Virus record (IMG/VR): IMGVR_UViG_3300035703_000116
Coordinates: 1-56,500 of that record
Source: a virus
Reading direction: 5' to 3' (one strand)
DNA: 56,500 bases
Shown here: positions 32,801 to 40,094 of the stretch, piece after piece
Layout: the number at the start of each line of letters is the position of its first letter
How positions within the stretch are numbered: the stretch's first letter is position 1
The notes under the pieces: generated by a model
The model's input: the letters and a program-made list of their open reading frames with translations, nothing else
Databases searched by the model: none
Told to the model about the DNA's origin: nothing
Position numbers and translations under genes: made by a program

Positions 32801-33661
32801 TTAAGTTGTACGTTTTTGATTATTTGCTGATAAACCACAAACAACCTCCTCTGGGGTATTTCCGCAAAGAACAATCTTGTAATAAAGAAAATGGTAGTCC
32901 AATTTGTATTCTTTAGCGAGATCAACAAGAGTTATGCTTTTATTGTAAAATTTAATATAAATTGTATTTCTTCTTCTCATCATATTCTCCCCTCTGGTTG
33001 CCCAGCCACAAAGGCCCGGGCCGTAAACCATGTTGTCTTTTTGAAAAATTTCCTTGTCAAGCTGATGATCGGCGGAAGGGCGAGGGCCAAGATCAAAATA
33101 AAAGTTCTGAAATGATCCTCCTTTATCTGGATTCCATCTATCGCAAACAGTTACACCTCTGGCTCCGTAATGAGCGTAACCTGCATTTGTCGGATCAAAA
33201 CACCTATTTAACATATGCCTCCACGCCTGATATTCTCTTGACTTCGACATCCCATGATCTGTTTTTAATTTGTTTGAGCAATCTAAACAGCAAACAGACT
33301 TGCCATGAACCAATCCAATTAGTTCAAGATTTTTTTCTATGCCACAAGAGCAACGAGCTAGTACCCGTCTAACCGGCTTGCCGGAGCGGACATTTGCCTC
33401 TACCTCGCAAATAATAGTCCAACTGCCAAATTTTTTACCAGGAAAAACATTAATACTCCTACGCTTTTTGCCACTGCATTCTTTGCAGCATGTTGATGTT
33501 TTGCTTTTTAACGCAACCTTTAAAACAAACGATTCATTTCCACATGAGCATCTGACAGGAACATGGAATACGCTACTTAATGAACTTTTCTTAAACTCGT
33601 CACCAATTACTATCCATTCACCAAATTTTTGGCCAATGGACAGTGGTATTCTTTTAGGCAT
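32801..33661 (-). CDS. Homing endonuclease-like protein with zinc-finger repeats
   Basis: 286 residues, same family as the gene at 4513-5463. Two N-terminal repeats (GQKFGEWIV...RCSCG...CCKEC; GKKFGSWTI...RCSCG...CCLDC), then YQAWRHMLNRCFDPT, YGARGVTVCDRW, a FQNFYFDLGPRP segment and a GLCGWATRGENMMRRRN block. The LDRID core is changed to LDKEIFQKDN, which may matter for activity. Sits at the early end of the minus-strand region. Confidence 0.7.
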   Translation of the reverse strand: MPKRIPLSIGQKFGEWIVIGDEFKKSSLSSVFHVPVRCSCGNESFVLKVALKSKTSTCCKECSGKKRRSINVFPGKKFGSWTIICEVEANVRSGKPVRRVLARCSCGIEKNLELIGLVHGKSVCCLDCSNKLKTDHGMSKSREYQAWRHMLNRCFDPTNAGYAHYGARGVTVCDRWNPDKGGSFQNFYFDLGPRPSADHQLDKEIFQKDNMVYGPGLCGWATRGENMMRRRNTIYIKFYNKSITLVDLAKEYKLDYHFLYYKIVLCGNTPEEVVCGLSANNQKRTT

Positions 33662-33722
33662 CGTTCCAAATACGACTTGGGATGATCAAGAGCCAGGAGC
33701 GGGAACTCGCTGGCTCGCATAA

Positions 33723-34193
33723 TTAAAGCACGGTCACATCAAGATCGGGATAAATCCGCCGGTCTGCGAGCCGTGGCAAAATTTTTCTTGCTTCGGCGTA
33801 AGGGAGGAACGGCTCAACCCTTACGAATCCCATGCCCGAATATGGTGACACCCATTTAGCAATACTGTTCGCAACATAGATTCTTGGAAACTCCTCAAAA
33901 CTTCCAATCCAGATGCAGCCCTCATCTATTGGGGTCTGTGAGTTAAATCTCGTGCGCACAAATGGAAGAAATGCGCCTTCAGGTAAAGCACTCTGATCGT
34001 AACTTGTATAAACTCCACCCCATGCACGCATCTGAAGTTGAAAGTATCTGTCAGTAAACAAACCCGCAATCTCAAATTCACTCATCGCATTATTTTCAAT
34101 CTCCTCAAGCGACTCATAAATGTCTTTGAATCTTGTTGTGTAGTTTTTATTGTTGGACAAGGCTTCTCTGCATAGATGTAATCTCTTTTTCAC
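33723..34193 (-). CDS. Hypothetical protein
   Basis: 156 residues from a GTG at 34193; an ATG at 34283 is possible but would overlap the upstream gene by 137 bases. EEIENNAMSEFEIAGLFTDR, FQLQMRAWGGVYTSYDQSAL and GSFEEFPRIYVANSIAKWVS. Not recognised. The start is uncertain. Confidence 0.55.
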   Translation of the reverse strand: MKKRLHLCREALSNNKNYTTRFKDIYESLEEIENNAMSEFEIAGLFTDRYFQLQMRAWGGVYTSYDQSALPEGAFLPFVRTRFNSQTPIDEGCIWIGSFEEFPRIYVANSIAKWVSPYSGMGFVRVEPFLPYAEARKILPRLADRRIYPDLDVTVL

Positions 34194-34737
34194 CTGATTC
34201 GCCGTTATTAAAAGCTCTCCTCGTTGCGAGTATTTCGCACAAAATCTCTTCGCTACTTTTCGTGTCATACCTTTCGACTTCACTCATGATTGGGCGCTTG
34301 GTCACAATAAACCCTTTCAGATACTGATGCAGACCCCAGCAGTAATCTTCTACTTGCAAATTCCATAACCACTCAAGTATTTCAAATGATCTTCTTCTGC
34401 ACCAATACCAATAATTGCGAAACTTGACAGCATCTTCTTTTTTAGAGACCTGCGCAACATAAAAAGTTTCTTGACACAAAAACTCTTTTACTTCGGGCGC
34501 CCCAATACGAGTTATGCAATAATAGTTGCCCCAACGATATTTAAGTTTTACATGCGCCTTCAGAACTTGAAAATAAAATCTGCGTCGCATGACGTACAAA
34601 GCTCTTTGCTTCCAATAAATCGACGCCGATCTTCTTTTTTTCTCTCGCTGAAATGAATGCCCTTGGGGGCGCAGGAGAATTCCGTGCTTAAACGCTGACT
34701 TCGTAGCCTTGGGCACAAATTTCTTGCTCTCACGCAA
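34147..34737 (-). CDS. Hypothetical basic protein, first minus-strand gene of divergent pair
   Basis: 196 residues. Strongly basic, aromatic N-terminal half (SIYWKQRALYVMRRRFYFQV, YCITRIGAPEVKEFL), then FRNYWYWCRRRSFEILEWLW and an acidic C-terminus. Not recognised. Its start lies at the palindrome that separates the divergent blocks. Confidence 0.55.
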   Translation of the reverse strand: MRESKKFVPKATKSAFKHGILLRPQGHSFQREKKRRSASIYWKQRALYVMRRRFYFQVLKAHVKLKYRWGNYYCITRIGAPEVKEFLCQETFYVAQVSKKEDAVKFRNYWYWCRRRSFEILEWLWNLQVEDYCWGLHQYLKGFIVTKRPIMSEVERYDTKSSEEILCEILATRRAFNNGESGEKEITSMQRSLVQQ

Positions 34738-34754
34738 GATTGTAAGTTACAATC
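34738..34754. promoter_or_regulatory. Perfect palindrome at divergent control point
   Basis: GATTGTAAGTTACAATC is an exact 8-1-8 inverted repeat carrying TACAAT, a possible -10 box, on each strand. On the plus strand, TTGCTC lies 18 bases upstream of TACAAT. It separates the leftward and rightward gene blocks and could be an operator acting on both. Confidence 0.55.
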
Positions 34755-34780
34755 GTCGCAAGCTTTAGGAGCTTCATGTC

Positions 34781-34963
34781 GTGCTTCCCTTCTTCTTCTG
34801 CGTGATTCTGCCCGGTGGGGCAGACAAATCGAGCGACGAAAAAATCGTCTCGGGCCGCCTCATGCAACGAACCATCTCAGAAGCAATCAGGGCGGTGGAG
34901 GAGCTTTATCCGAGTGCGCTAGAAATCAGGGTCTACAAACAAAAAGCCCTGCAGCCACTTTGA
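34781..34963 (+). CDS. Small protein, first gene of plus-strand block
   Basis: 60 residues from a GTG (AGGAG 12 bases upstream). The C-terminal part MQRTISEAIRAVEELYPSAL, then EIRVYKQK looks like one helix and one strand. Not recognised. Overlaps the next open frame. Confidence 0.5.
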   Translation: MLPFFFCVILPGGADKSSDEKIVSGRLMQRTISEAIRAVEELYPSALEIRVYKQKALQPL

Positions 34964-34989
34964 AATTCCCCGCCAGCGACGAAGAAAAA

Positions 34990-35229
34990 ATGCTCGTGCA
35001 TCAAGCCATGCGCGAGCTGAAACAATCTCTTGCAAAATCAGCGCAACTCGCTGAACATTTAATTTATTTGCTTGACGATAACTTTCTAGCTATTACTGCT
35101 GAATACAGAAAAGAGCTTTTTCCGAGCATGAGCAAAATCGAAAGTGCTCTTTGGCAGTTAAGCATTCGCTTTTTCAAAACACTGACGCAAAAAGAAAGAA
35201 TCATTAAAAGCGAGAGCGAAGCTGAATGA
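34990..35229 (+). CDS. Small helical protein, unknown
   Basis: 79 residues from the ATG at 34990; a TTG at 34960 would add 10. Helices: VHQAMRELKQSLAKSAQLAE and LWQLSIRFFKTLTQKERIIK. Not recognised. Confidence 0.55.
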   Translation: MLVHQAMRELKQSLAKSAQLAEHLIYLLDDNFLAITAEYRKELFPSMSKIESALWQLSIRFFKTLTQKERIIKSESEAE

Positions 35230-35260
35230 ATCACAAATGACCCTGATCCGCTGACTTGTA

Positions 35261-35324
35261 TTGACAGATCTCGCACTCCATCTTACACTTAAGAGGTTCT
35301 ATGCAAAAACCCTGTCATGACTAG
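35261..35324 (+). promoter_or_regulatory. Promoter with 7-codon leader ORF
   Basis: TTGACA (35261-35266), 17-base spacer, TACACT (35284-35289). AAGAGG at 35291 precedes ATG at 35301, which opens a 7-codon frame (MQKPCHD) ending at TAG 35324. It overlaps the start of the next gene at 35317, so leader translation may control it. Confidence 0.6.
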
Positions 35325-35559
35325 ACGCGAGAGAGTGAGGTTCAGACCCGGAGACCTCGTGTTCGTCCGCTTCCACGGGGAGCAGGAGTTTGAAATTGTT
35401 GAAGAAGTGCAGTGTGATTCTTTTCTCCCGCACTTCAAATGTAAAACCTGGGGCGGGCGCAGACATGATTACTGGGTGTTCCCACAAATTCATCTTTCTT
35501 CTAAATCAATTCAAACATTGATTCAAGAAGCAAATCGCAAGCAACTTTCTCTCATCTGA
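35317..35559 (+). CDS. Small SH3/KOW-like beta protein
   Basis: 80 residues. RERVRFRPGDLVFVRFHGEQ, then EFEIVEEVQCDSFLPHFKCK suggests a small beta-barrel of the KOW/SH3 kind (PGDxV...). Function unknown. Reading starts within the 7-codon leader frame, hinting at coupling. Confidence 0.6.
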   Translation: MTRRERVRFRPGDLVFVRFHGEQEFEIVEEVQCDSFLPHFKCKTWGGRRHDYWVFPQIHLSSKSIQTLIQEANRKQLSLI

Positions 35560-35567
35560 TCAGAAAC

Positions 35568-35954
35568 ATGGCAACTTTTCTTTCTCGTCGGGAAGCTCAG
35601 GAACGTGCGCGTCAAGAAAAAGAGCAAAAGCGTCAAAACAAACTACGTCATAAAGATTTGATGTGGGCGGCTAAGCGACGCTATCTTGATGATAACGAAT
35701 GGTATGAACTTTTTGTTCTTGATCGCACATTTGGGCAGTGGGGACCAGAACAGGCGGAATACGAATTTGGGGTGCTTTCAGAATTGCGTGAATTTTTTGC
35801 GCGTCACGCCGTTGGAAGCAAGTGCCCACACATGAACGCGCTTGAGCGTCATCTTGCACTGCATAACGAAAAAGAAAAAACAGAGGCAAAGCAGAAAAGT
35901 AAAAAGCTGGTTTATGCGCATCCTAATGAGGAAAAACTTGCAAAAGCAAAATGA
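35568..35954 (+). CDS. Hypothetical basic coiled protein
   Basis: 128 residues. Charged coiled N-terminus (REAQERARQEKEQKRQNKLR), then DDNEWYELFVLDRTFGQWGP and a Lys-rich tail. Contains CPHMNALERHLALH, a possible partial metal site. Not recognised. Confidence 0.6.
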   Translation: MATFLSRREAQERARQEKEQKRQNKLRHKDLMWAAKRRYLDDNEWYELFVLDRTFGQWGPEQAEYEFGVLSELREFFARHAVGSKCPHMNALERHLALHNEKEKTEAKQKSKKLVYAHPNEEKLAKAK

Positions 35955-36115
35955 CAAACGAAGAAGAATACAATCCGAGAAACCGTGAAAAATCAAAACA
36001 AGCAAAATATGGCTTGTTTTGGTGCCGTGGATGTGACACGCAGCTTGTGTGCGATGGCGAAAAGTGTTCTGTTTGTGGACTAAAGAACAATCCCTCAAAA
36101 ATTAGATACAGCTAG
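35951..36115 (+). CDS. Zinc-ribbon protein, 54 residues
   Basis: FWCRGCDTQLVCDGEKCSVC holds two CxxC pairs, forming a zinc ribbon. Its ATG overlaps the upstream stop (ATGA). Similar tiny ribbons occur in cyanophages without known role. Last gene before the terminator at 36138. Confidence 0.65.
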   Translation: MTNEEEYNPRNREKSKQAKYGLFWCRGCDTQLVCDGEKCSVCGLKNNPSKIRYS

Positions 36116-36137
36116 CAAGCATGTATCAAGTCTGTTT

Positions 36138-36165
36138 GCCCGTCCGTCGCAGGTCGGGCTTTTTT
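36138..36165 (+). terminator. Intrinsic terminator, plus strand
   Basis: GCCCG pairs with CGGGC (plus an inner CC/GG after a mismatch), followed by TTTTTTG. It closes the first plus-strand operon. Confidence 0.8.
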
Positions 36166-36226
36166 GTGCCTAGCCGAACTACCGTGTGCCAGTTGTACTA
36201 CTTGGACTAGGCGTGCGGAAAAATGC

Positions 36227-36712
36227 TCACCCCTCTTGGGCAAGCCACCTAGCCCGATGAAGCCTGGCCTCAAAGGCAGCCTCTGCTTTATCTTTAAATT
36301 TTCCAACAAAAACATATTGCTTGAGTTCTGGATGAAACCATCTGGAAATGTAACTGTGAGAAGCTGCATCAAACTTAGCAAATTTATCATCAACGCTGGA
36401 AAGCCATTTGCGCCCTTCGCACAAAGTTAAATTGCGAGAGTTTTCAGATGGTGTAACCCACCTAAGATTCTCAAGTTTATTATTTGATCTATTTCTATCT
36501 ATATGATCGACTCGATCCTCGTACTCATCGGGAAAGATGTCATTCAAAATCAAGCAAAGCTGATGACACTGAAGCCTCGTGCGCTTGTAACTAAGAGTGT
36601 AGTACCCCTGCGGCGTAAGAGTGCCAGCATTTTTAGTTGTACCGTCATTTAGAACTCTTAATATGCAGCTAGGTGAACTGACGCTGTAAATAAAAACACG
36701 CTTCAATTCCAT
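36227..36712 (-). CDS. HNH homing endonuclease
   Basis: 161 residues from the ATG at 36712; open frame to 36811, with another ATG at 36751. GYYTLSYKRTRLQCHQLCLI supplies the first His, DRVDHIDRNRSNNKLENLRW the D-H-N core with EN(L)RWVTPSENSRN, matching the HNH_3/NUMOD-type family. The C-terminus FVGKFKDKAEAAFEARLHRA resembles an AP2-like DNA-binding arm. It runs against the plus-strand block, between a terminator and the LexA-like gene. Confidence 0.85.
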   Translation of the reverse strand: MELKRVFIYSVSSPSCILRVLNDGTTKNAGTLTPQGYYTLSYKRTRLQCHQLCLILNDIFPDEYEDRVDHIDRNRSNNKLENLRWVTPSENSRNLTLCEGRKWLSSVDDKFAKFDAASHSYISRWFHPELKQYVFVGKFKDKAEAAFEARLHRARWLAQEG

Positions 36713-36763
36713 TGAATCAAACAGCAAAACTCTTGGTACTCGTTTTTGCATTTTCAAGAAGAG

Positions 36764-36798
36764 TTGACAGGAGTCTCGAACTACTGTACCATAGTTCG
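36764..36798 (+). promoter_or_regulatory. Promoter with 22-bp operator-like dyad for LexA-like gene
   Basis: TTGACA (36764-36769), 17-base spacer, TACCAT (36787-36792). CGAACTA (36777-36783) and TAGTTCG (36792-36798) are perfect inverted arms 8 bases apart that cover the -10 box, as expected for autoregulation by a dimeric repressor. Confidence 0.75.
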
Positions 36799-36803
36799 TA
36801 CCC

Positions 36804-37208
36804 ATGCACAAAGCAATGAGCGCTCCTCACGAATCGTTTGGGCCGAATGAACTCACAGAGCCACAGCAAGAGCTTTACAAATGGATCTGCGCCTACATAG
36901 AAAAAACTGGGCACTCGCCTGCTATCAGGGAAATGATGCGAGCGATGAACCTAAAGTCCCCTGCGCCAATTCAAAGCAGACTAAAATTCCTAGAGAAAAA
37001 AGGATGGATCGAAAAAAGAGAAAAAAATGGCAAGCCTGGAATCTGGCCAACGGCACCAGAAAAAGGTGCATCTATTTTCATAAAAAGAGAAGTACTATTA
37101 GCTGCAACAATGACGGCGCCAGATGATAAAAATATCCAAGAATGGATTAATGAATTGATTCAATTTGCAGCAAAAGAAAAAGCTGGAGAGTTTTCAAAAT
37201 GCACATGA
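36804..37208 (+). CDS. LexA-like winged-helix regulator (no protease domain)
   Basis: 134 residues. LTEPQQELYKWICAYIEKTG, HSPAIREMMRAMNLKSPAPI and RLKFLEKKGWIEKREK match the LexA DNA-binding domain (LT..Q.....I..YI...G..P..REI...L.LKSP...Q..L..LE.KG.I). The C-terminal autoprotease is absent; a short helical tail follows, so it would not self-cleave like LexA. The dyad over its own promoter suggests autorepression. Start may instead be the ATG at 36816. Confidence 0.75.
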   Translation: MHKAMSAPHESFGPNELTEPQQELYKWICAYIEKTGHSPAIREMMRAMNLKSPAPIQSRLKFLEKKGWIEKREKNGKPGIWPTAPEKGASIFIKREVLLAATMTAPDDKNIQEWINELIQFAAKEKAGEFSKCT

Positions 37209-37531
37209 CCGAAGCACTTGCAAAGTCTCTGGCGCGTGCAGTGCATCTCAGATACAGCATTGTCACGCGACGAGATGAACACAAAAAGCGCGTTCAAGAA
37301 CTAACGCAAAAAAGATCAGCGCTTTACATAAAAGCAACTGACTACCTAGAAGATTCACCGGCGATGAGTGAATTTCACAGACAACTTGATTTACTCGACA
37401 AACAGGAGTTTGAGCTTCATGACGAATTCAAAAAGTTTCTCAGAAAAGCCGACGATGATCTCACAATCGCAATCGGAGAAATTGTACGACAAAAGTTTGG
37501 ACCCGATTGGGATTTCAATTCAGCTATCTGA
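37205..37531 (+). CDS. Hypothetical coiled protein
   Basis: 109 residues. Coiled and charged: RDEHKKRVQELTQKRSALYI, FHRQLDLLDKQEFELHDEFK. Its start overlaps the end of the regulator gene. Not recognised. Confidence 0.6.
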   Translation: MTEALAKSLARAVHLRYSIVTRRDEHKKRVQELTQKRSALYIKATDYLEDSPAMSEFHRQLDLLDKQEFELHDEFKKFLRKADDDLTIAIGEIVRQKFGPDWDFNSAI

Positions 37532-37544
37532 ACTTGCGCCCGTA

Positions 37545-37727
37545 ATGAATTTACGACAGGCGCAAAAAGCAAATGACATTCAATCTTTGATTTCGCAGCT
37601 AGCAATTAGCAAGTTACGCGCAGCAGACAGGAATGACAGAAATAAATATGACATACTAGAGAAGCAGCAAATACAAGCTGCAATTGCTGCATTGCAAATT
37701 ATTCAGGAGGTTGAAAATGCTATCTGA
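37545..37727 (+). CDS. Hypothetical helical protein
   Basis: 60 residues from the ATG at 37545: NLRQAQKANDIQSLISQLAI, EKQQIQAAIAALQIIQEVEN. Its end overlaps the initiator start. Not recognised. Confidence 0.55.
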   Translation: MNLRQAQKANDIQSLISQLAISKLRAADRNDRNKYDILEKQQIQAAIAALQIIQEVENAI

Positions 37728-38634
37728 TGACGACAGCTTTTTTGAAAGCAAGGCGCGAATTGCAGAGAGACAACCCTTCACTGCATTGCCAAATTGGATC
37801 ATCAGAAAACGTGCAGAAGATGCAAAATGGCTGAGCTGTGCTGAATTTTCAATTTTAGTCACACTGCAGTTTTTTGCAAATGGCGCAGGAATTGATTCGT
37901 CTGTTTTTCCAAGTTACAACACAATTGCAATGTATTCAGGCGTATCAAGAAGGTCTGCAATTGATTGCATTGATTCCCTTATGAGCAAAAAGCTCGTCAA
38001 GAAAGAGTCGAGAAAAAACAAAGACGGTCAGCAATCGAACGTTTACAGATTGATGATTTGGAGTGATAGCGAGCCCGTTCACGAGCCTGGGGGTGGTGCA
38101 GAATCTGCACTGGGGGTAGTGCAGGATTTGCACTGGGGTGGTGCAGGATTTGCACCCGAACAAGAACCAATGAACAAGAAAAGAAAAGAAATCCCCCCTG
38201 TATCCCCCCAGCGACCTCCTGCGCCGCCCACACCCGCCACAGACACGCCTTCACCCGCTTCTGGTACCAAGAGGGTCAAAGCGACTCAGAGCAGCGTTCC
38301 AGACGATCTCAGGCCCCTCTCAGAGCTGATCTGCAGCTTCTTCAACGATCACAAAGCAGGGGCGAAGACGCAACGAGCTTTTGAGGGATTGATTTTGCAA
38401 CTAAGGAAAATCTTGCAAGATAAAAGCGGTGGTATGCAGCATGTAAAAAAGCAACTGCAGATCGCTATCGAGAAATCGCAAATGGGCGAGAAAAAATGGA
38501 GTTCGATTACTTACGAAAATTGGGAGCGCTTTGGAAAACAAAAAACTCCTGCATGGCAAATCAACAACAGACCCAGCACGCAAACTGTCACAACAATTTT
38601 TGAAGAAGACGCAGCAAGCGACTTGCAATTCTGA
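37717..38634 (+). CDS. Replication initiator, lambda O/DnaD-like organisation
   Basis: 305 residues from the ATG at 37717, fixed by GGAGG 6 bases upstream. Residues about 20-115 form a winged helix (FTALPNWIIRKRAEDAKWLS, NTIAMYSGVSRRSAIDCIDS, LMSKKLVKKESRKNKDGQQS), as in phage initiators that bind iterons. A Pro-rich linker (about 155-185) leads to a C-terminal domain (LSELICSFFNDHKAGAKTQR, then YENWERFG), likely the helicase-loading part. The DNA between the two halves carries three iteron-like repeats, the layout of lambda gene O. The helicase gene follows. Confidence 0.75.
   Translation: MLSDDDSFFESKARIAERQPFTALPNWIIRKRAEDAKWLSCAEFSILVTLQFFANGAGIDSSVFPSYNTIAMYSGVSRRSAIDCIDSLMSKKLVKKESRKNKDGQQSNVYRLMIWSDSEPVHEPGGGAESALGVVQDLHWGGAGFAPEQEPMNKKRKEIPPVSPQRPPAPPTPATDTPSPASGTKRVKATQSSVPDDLRPLSELICSFFNDHKAGAKTQRAFEGLILQLRKILQDKSGGMQHVKKQLQIAIEKSQMGEKKWSSITYENWERFGKQKTPAWQINNRPSTQTVTTIFEEDAASDLQF
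38088..38155 (+). repeat. Three iteron-like repeats inside initiator gene, candidate origin
   Basis: Units at 38088-38110, 38111-38133 and 38134-38155 share TGGGG(G)T(G/A)GTGCAG and ATTTGCAC or ATCTGCAC; each contains the dyad GTGCA-N5-TGCAC. The 23/22-base period is not a multiple of three, so each copy is read in a different frame. The repeat is therefore kept as DNA, not as protein. Confidence 0.75.
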
Positions 38635-38675
38635 AATACGTGCTACAATCTGCAAACTCTCGCACTCAGAACAAC

Positions 38676-40094
38676 ATGACAACGCTCAGCATTGAAGACT
38701 TTGAAACTCAGCAGGACTCGATTGAAATAGAAAAACACTTTCTTGCCGCCGCCTACAACCATCTTTGTTTTGGGTTTGGCGAACAAGATTGGATTGATAA
38801 ATTCATGGATCTTCCTAAAGGGCGCGAGATATTTTCTGACGCACTCAACAAAAGCATGTTCGATTGCTTGCAAGAAGAACTACTAACTTTCCAGGATGCG
38901 CCGACAAACGAAATTACTGTTTCGACTCGCCTTAGAAAGTTAGTTGAATGCGATGCAGCAACAATTGACAATTACATTGATGAGATCGTTTCACGCCCCG
39001 TAGAAAAAGATCTTGATGTCTGGAAGAACAAAATTATCCCTATCTGGCATTTTCATCACTCACGCTCGCTTGTCAAAGATCATTTAAGGAATTCGCTGGA
39101 CATTGTAGAAAGAAGCTGCAATATACAAGAATCTCAAGTTGCGCTTTCTTATGTGCTAAATGCTGCGCAGCTTATTGAGGGCGTAGAAACACAAAAAGAT
39201 GAGATACATCCCTTTGTCGCCGCTAAGGAAATGCTGCTTGGCCCGAAGCAGGAAAATCGAGTCCTACGCACCCGTTTCGGCTTCCTGAACAGCGCCCTGG
39301 GCGGTGGCCTGAACCATCCCACACTTGGGACGGATGGACGTCTGATCGTGGTTGCAGGACGCCCCGGCAGTGGCAAATCCACCTGGGCCATGAACCTGGC
39401 TCTCGATGTCGCCACAAAAGGGTGCAAGGTGCTTTTTTACACGCTTGAAATGTCAGACAAAGAAGTTTGTCAGCGCATGTTGTCGTGTCTTGATTATTTG
39501 ATGTGCTTAGAAAAAGGTGGAACACCTCTTAGCTATGGGCACATCATCAGGCAAATTAAAGATGAAGAGCAGGAAGAAAGAATTCGCTCAATTCCTATCG
39601 AACGCATCGCCGACAACTTTATTTTCACAAATACATACAACGTCTCGCCAACTCAAGTCGCAACAAAAATCAAAACAGAAAAGCGCAGAAACAAAGACCT
39701 CTCCTTGGTAATCATTGATTATTTGACGCTGATGGATCTTGATTCAGATTCGACAAAAGCTGAGACACGAGCGCTTGCAATTGGCGCTGCAACACGAAAG
39801 CTAAAAACTGTTGCACTGCAAACAGGTGTTGACATTCTCGCCGTTTGTCAATTGAACAGAGGTGTTGAATCGAGAAATGACAAAAAACCAATGCTTTCTG
39901 ATCTTCGTGAATCTGGGCGCATCGAAGAAGACGCAGACATGGTGATCATGAACTATTGGCCCTGGTATTACGACAAGAACGAGGACACAATGCGTTATGA
40001 GTACGCCGTTGTTAAAAACAGAAAGGGCGCAACAGGAACATGCGAGATCTCCTTCGCTAAAGAATTTTATGCAATGACGGAGCGTGCAGAGTGA
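38676..40094 (+). CDS. Replicative DNA helicase, DnaB type
   Basis: 472 residues from the ATG at 38676. Walker A GRPGSGKS (228-235), VLFYTLEMSDKEV, Walker B LVIIDYLTLMD (about 344-354), DILAVCQLNRGVE and LRESGRIEEDADMVI are the RecA-fold helicase motifs. The N-terminal domain (1-170) is helical as in DnaB. It would unwind phage DNA after loading by the upstream initiator. The DNA around Walker A (39241-39420) is 62% G+C against about 39% in its flanks. Its stop overlaps the next start (GTGA). Confidence 0.92.
   Translation: MTTLSIEDFETQQDSIEIEKHFLAAAYNHLCFGFGEQDWIDKFMDLPKGREIFSDALNKSMFDCLQEELLTFQDAPTNEITVSTRLRKLVECDAATIDNYIDEIVSRPVEKDLDVWKNKIIPIWHFHHSRSLVKDHLRNSLDIVERSCNIQESQVALSYVLNAAQLIEGVETQKDEIHPFVAAKEMLLGPKQENRVLRTRFGFLNSALGGGLNHPTLGTDGRLIVVAGRPGSGKSTWAMNLALDVATKGCKVLFYTLEMSDKEVCQRMLSCLDYLMCLEKGGTPLSYGHIIRQIKDEEQEERIRSIPIERIADNFIFTNTYNVSPTQVATKIKTEKRRNKDLSLVIIDYLTLMDLDSDSTKAETRALAIGAATRKLKTVALQTGVDILAVCQLNRGVESRNDKKPMLSDLRESGRIEEDADMVIMNYWPWYYDKNEDTMRYEYAVVKNRKGATGTCEISFAKEFYAMTERAE

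Noticed and set aside
32962-33372. 136-residue plus-strand open frame
   Set aside because: Opposite to the endonuclease gene with conserved zinc repeats; no ribosome-binding site.
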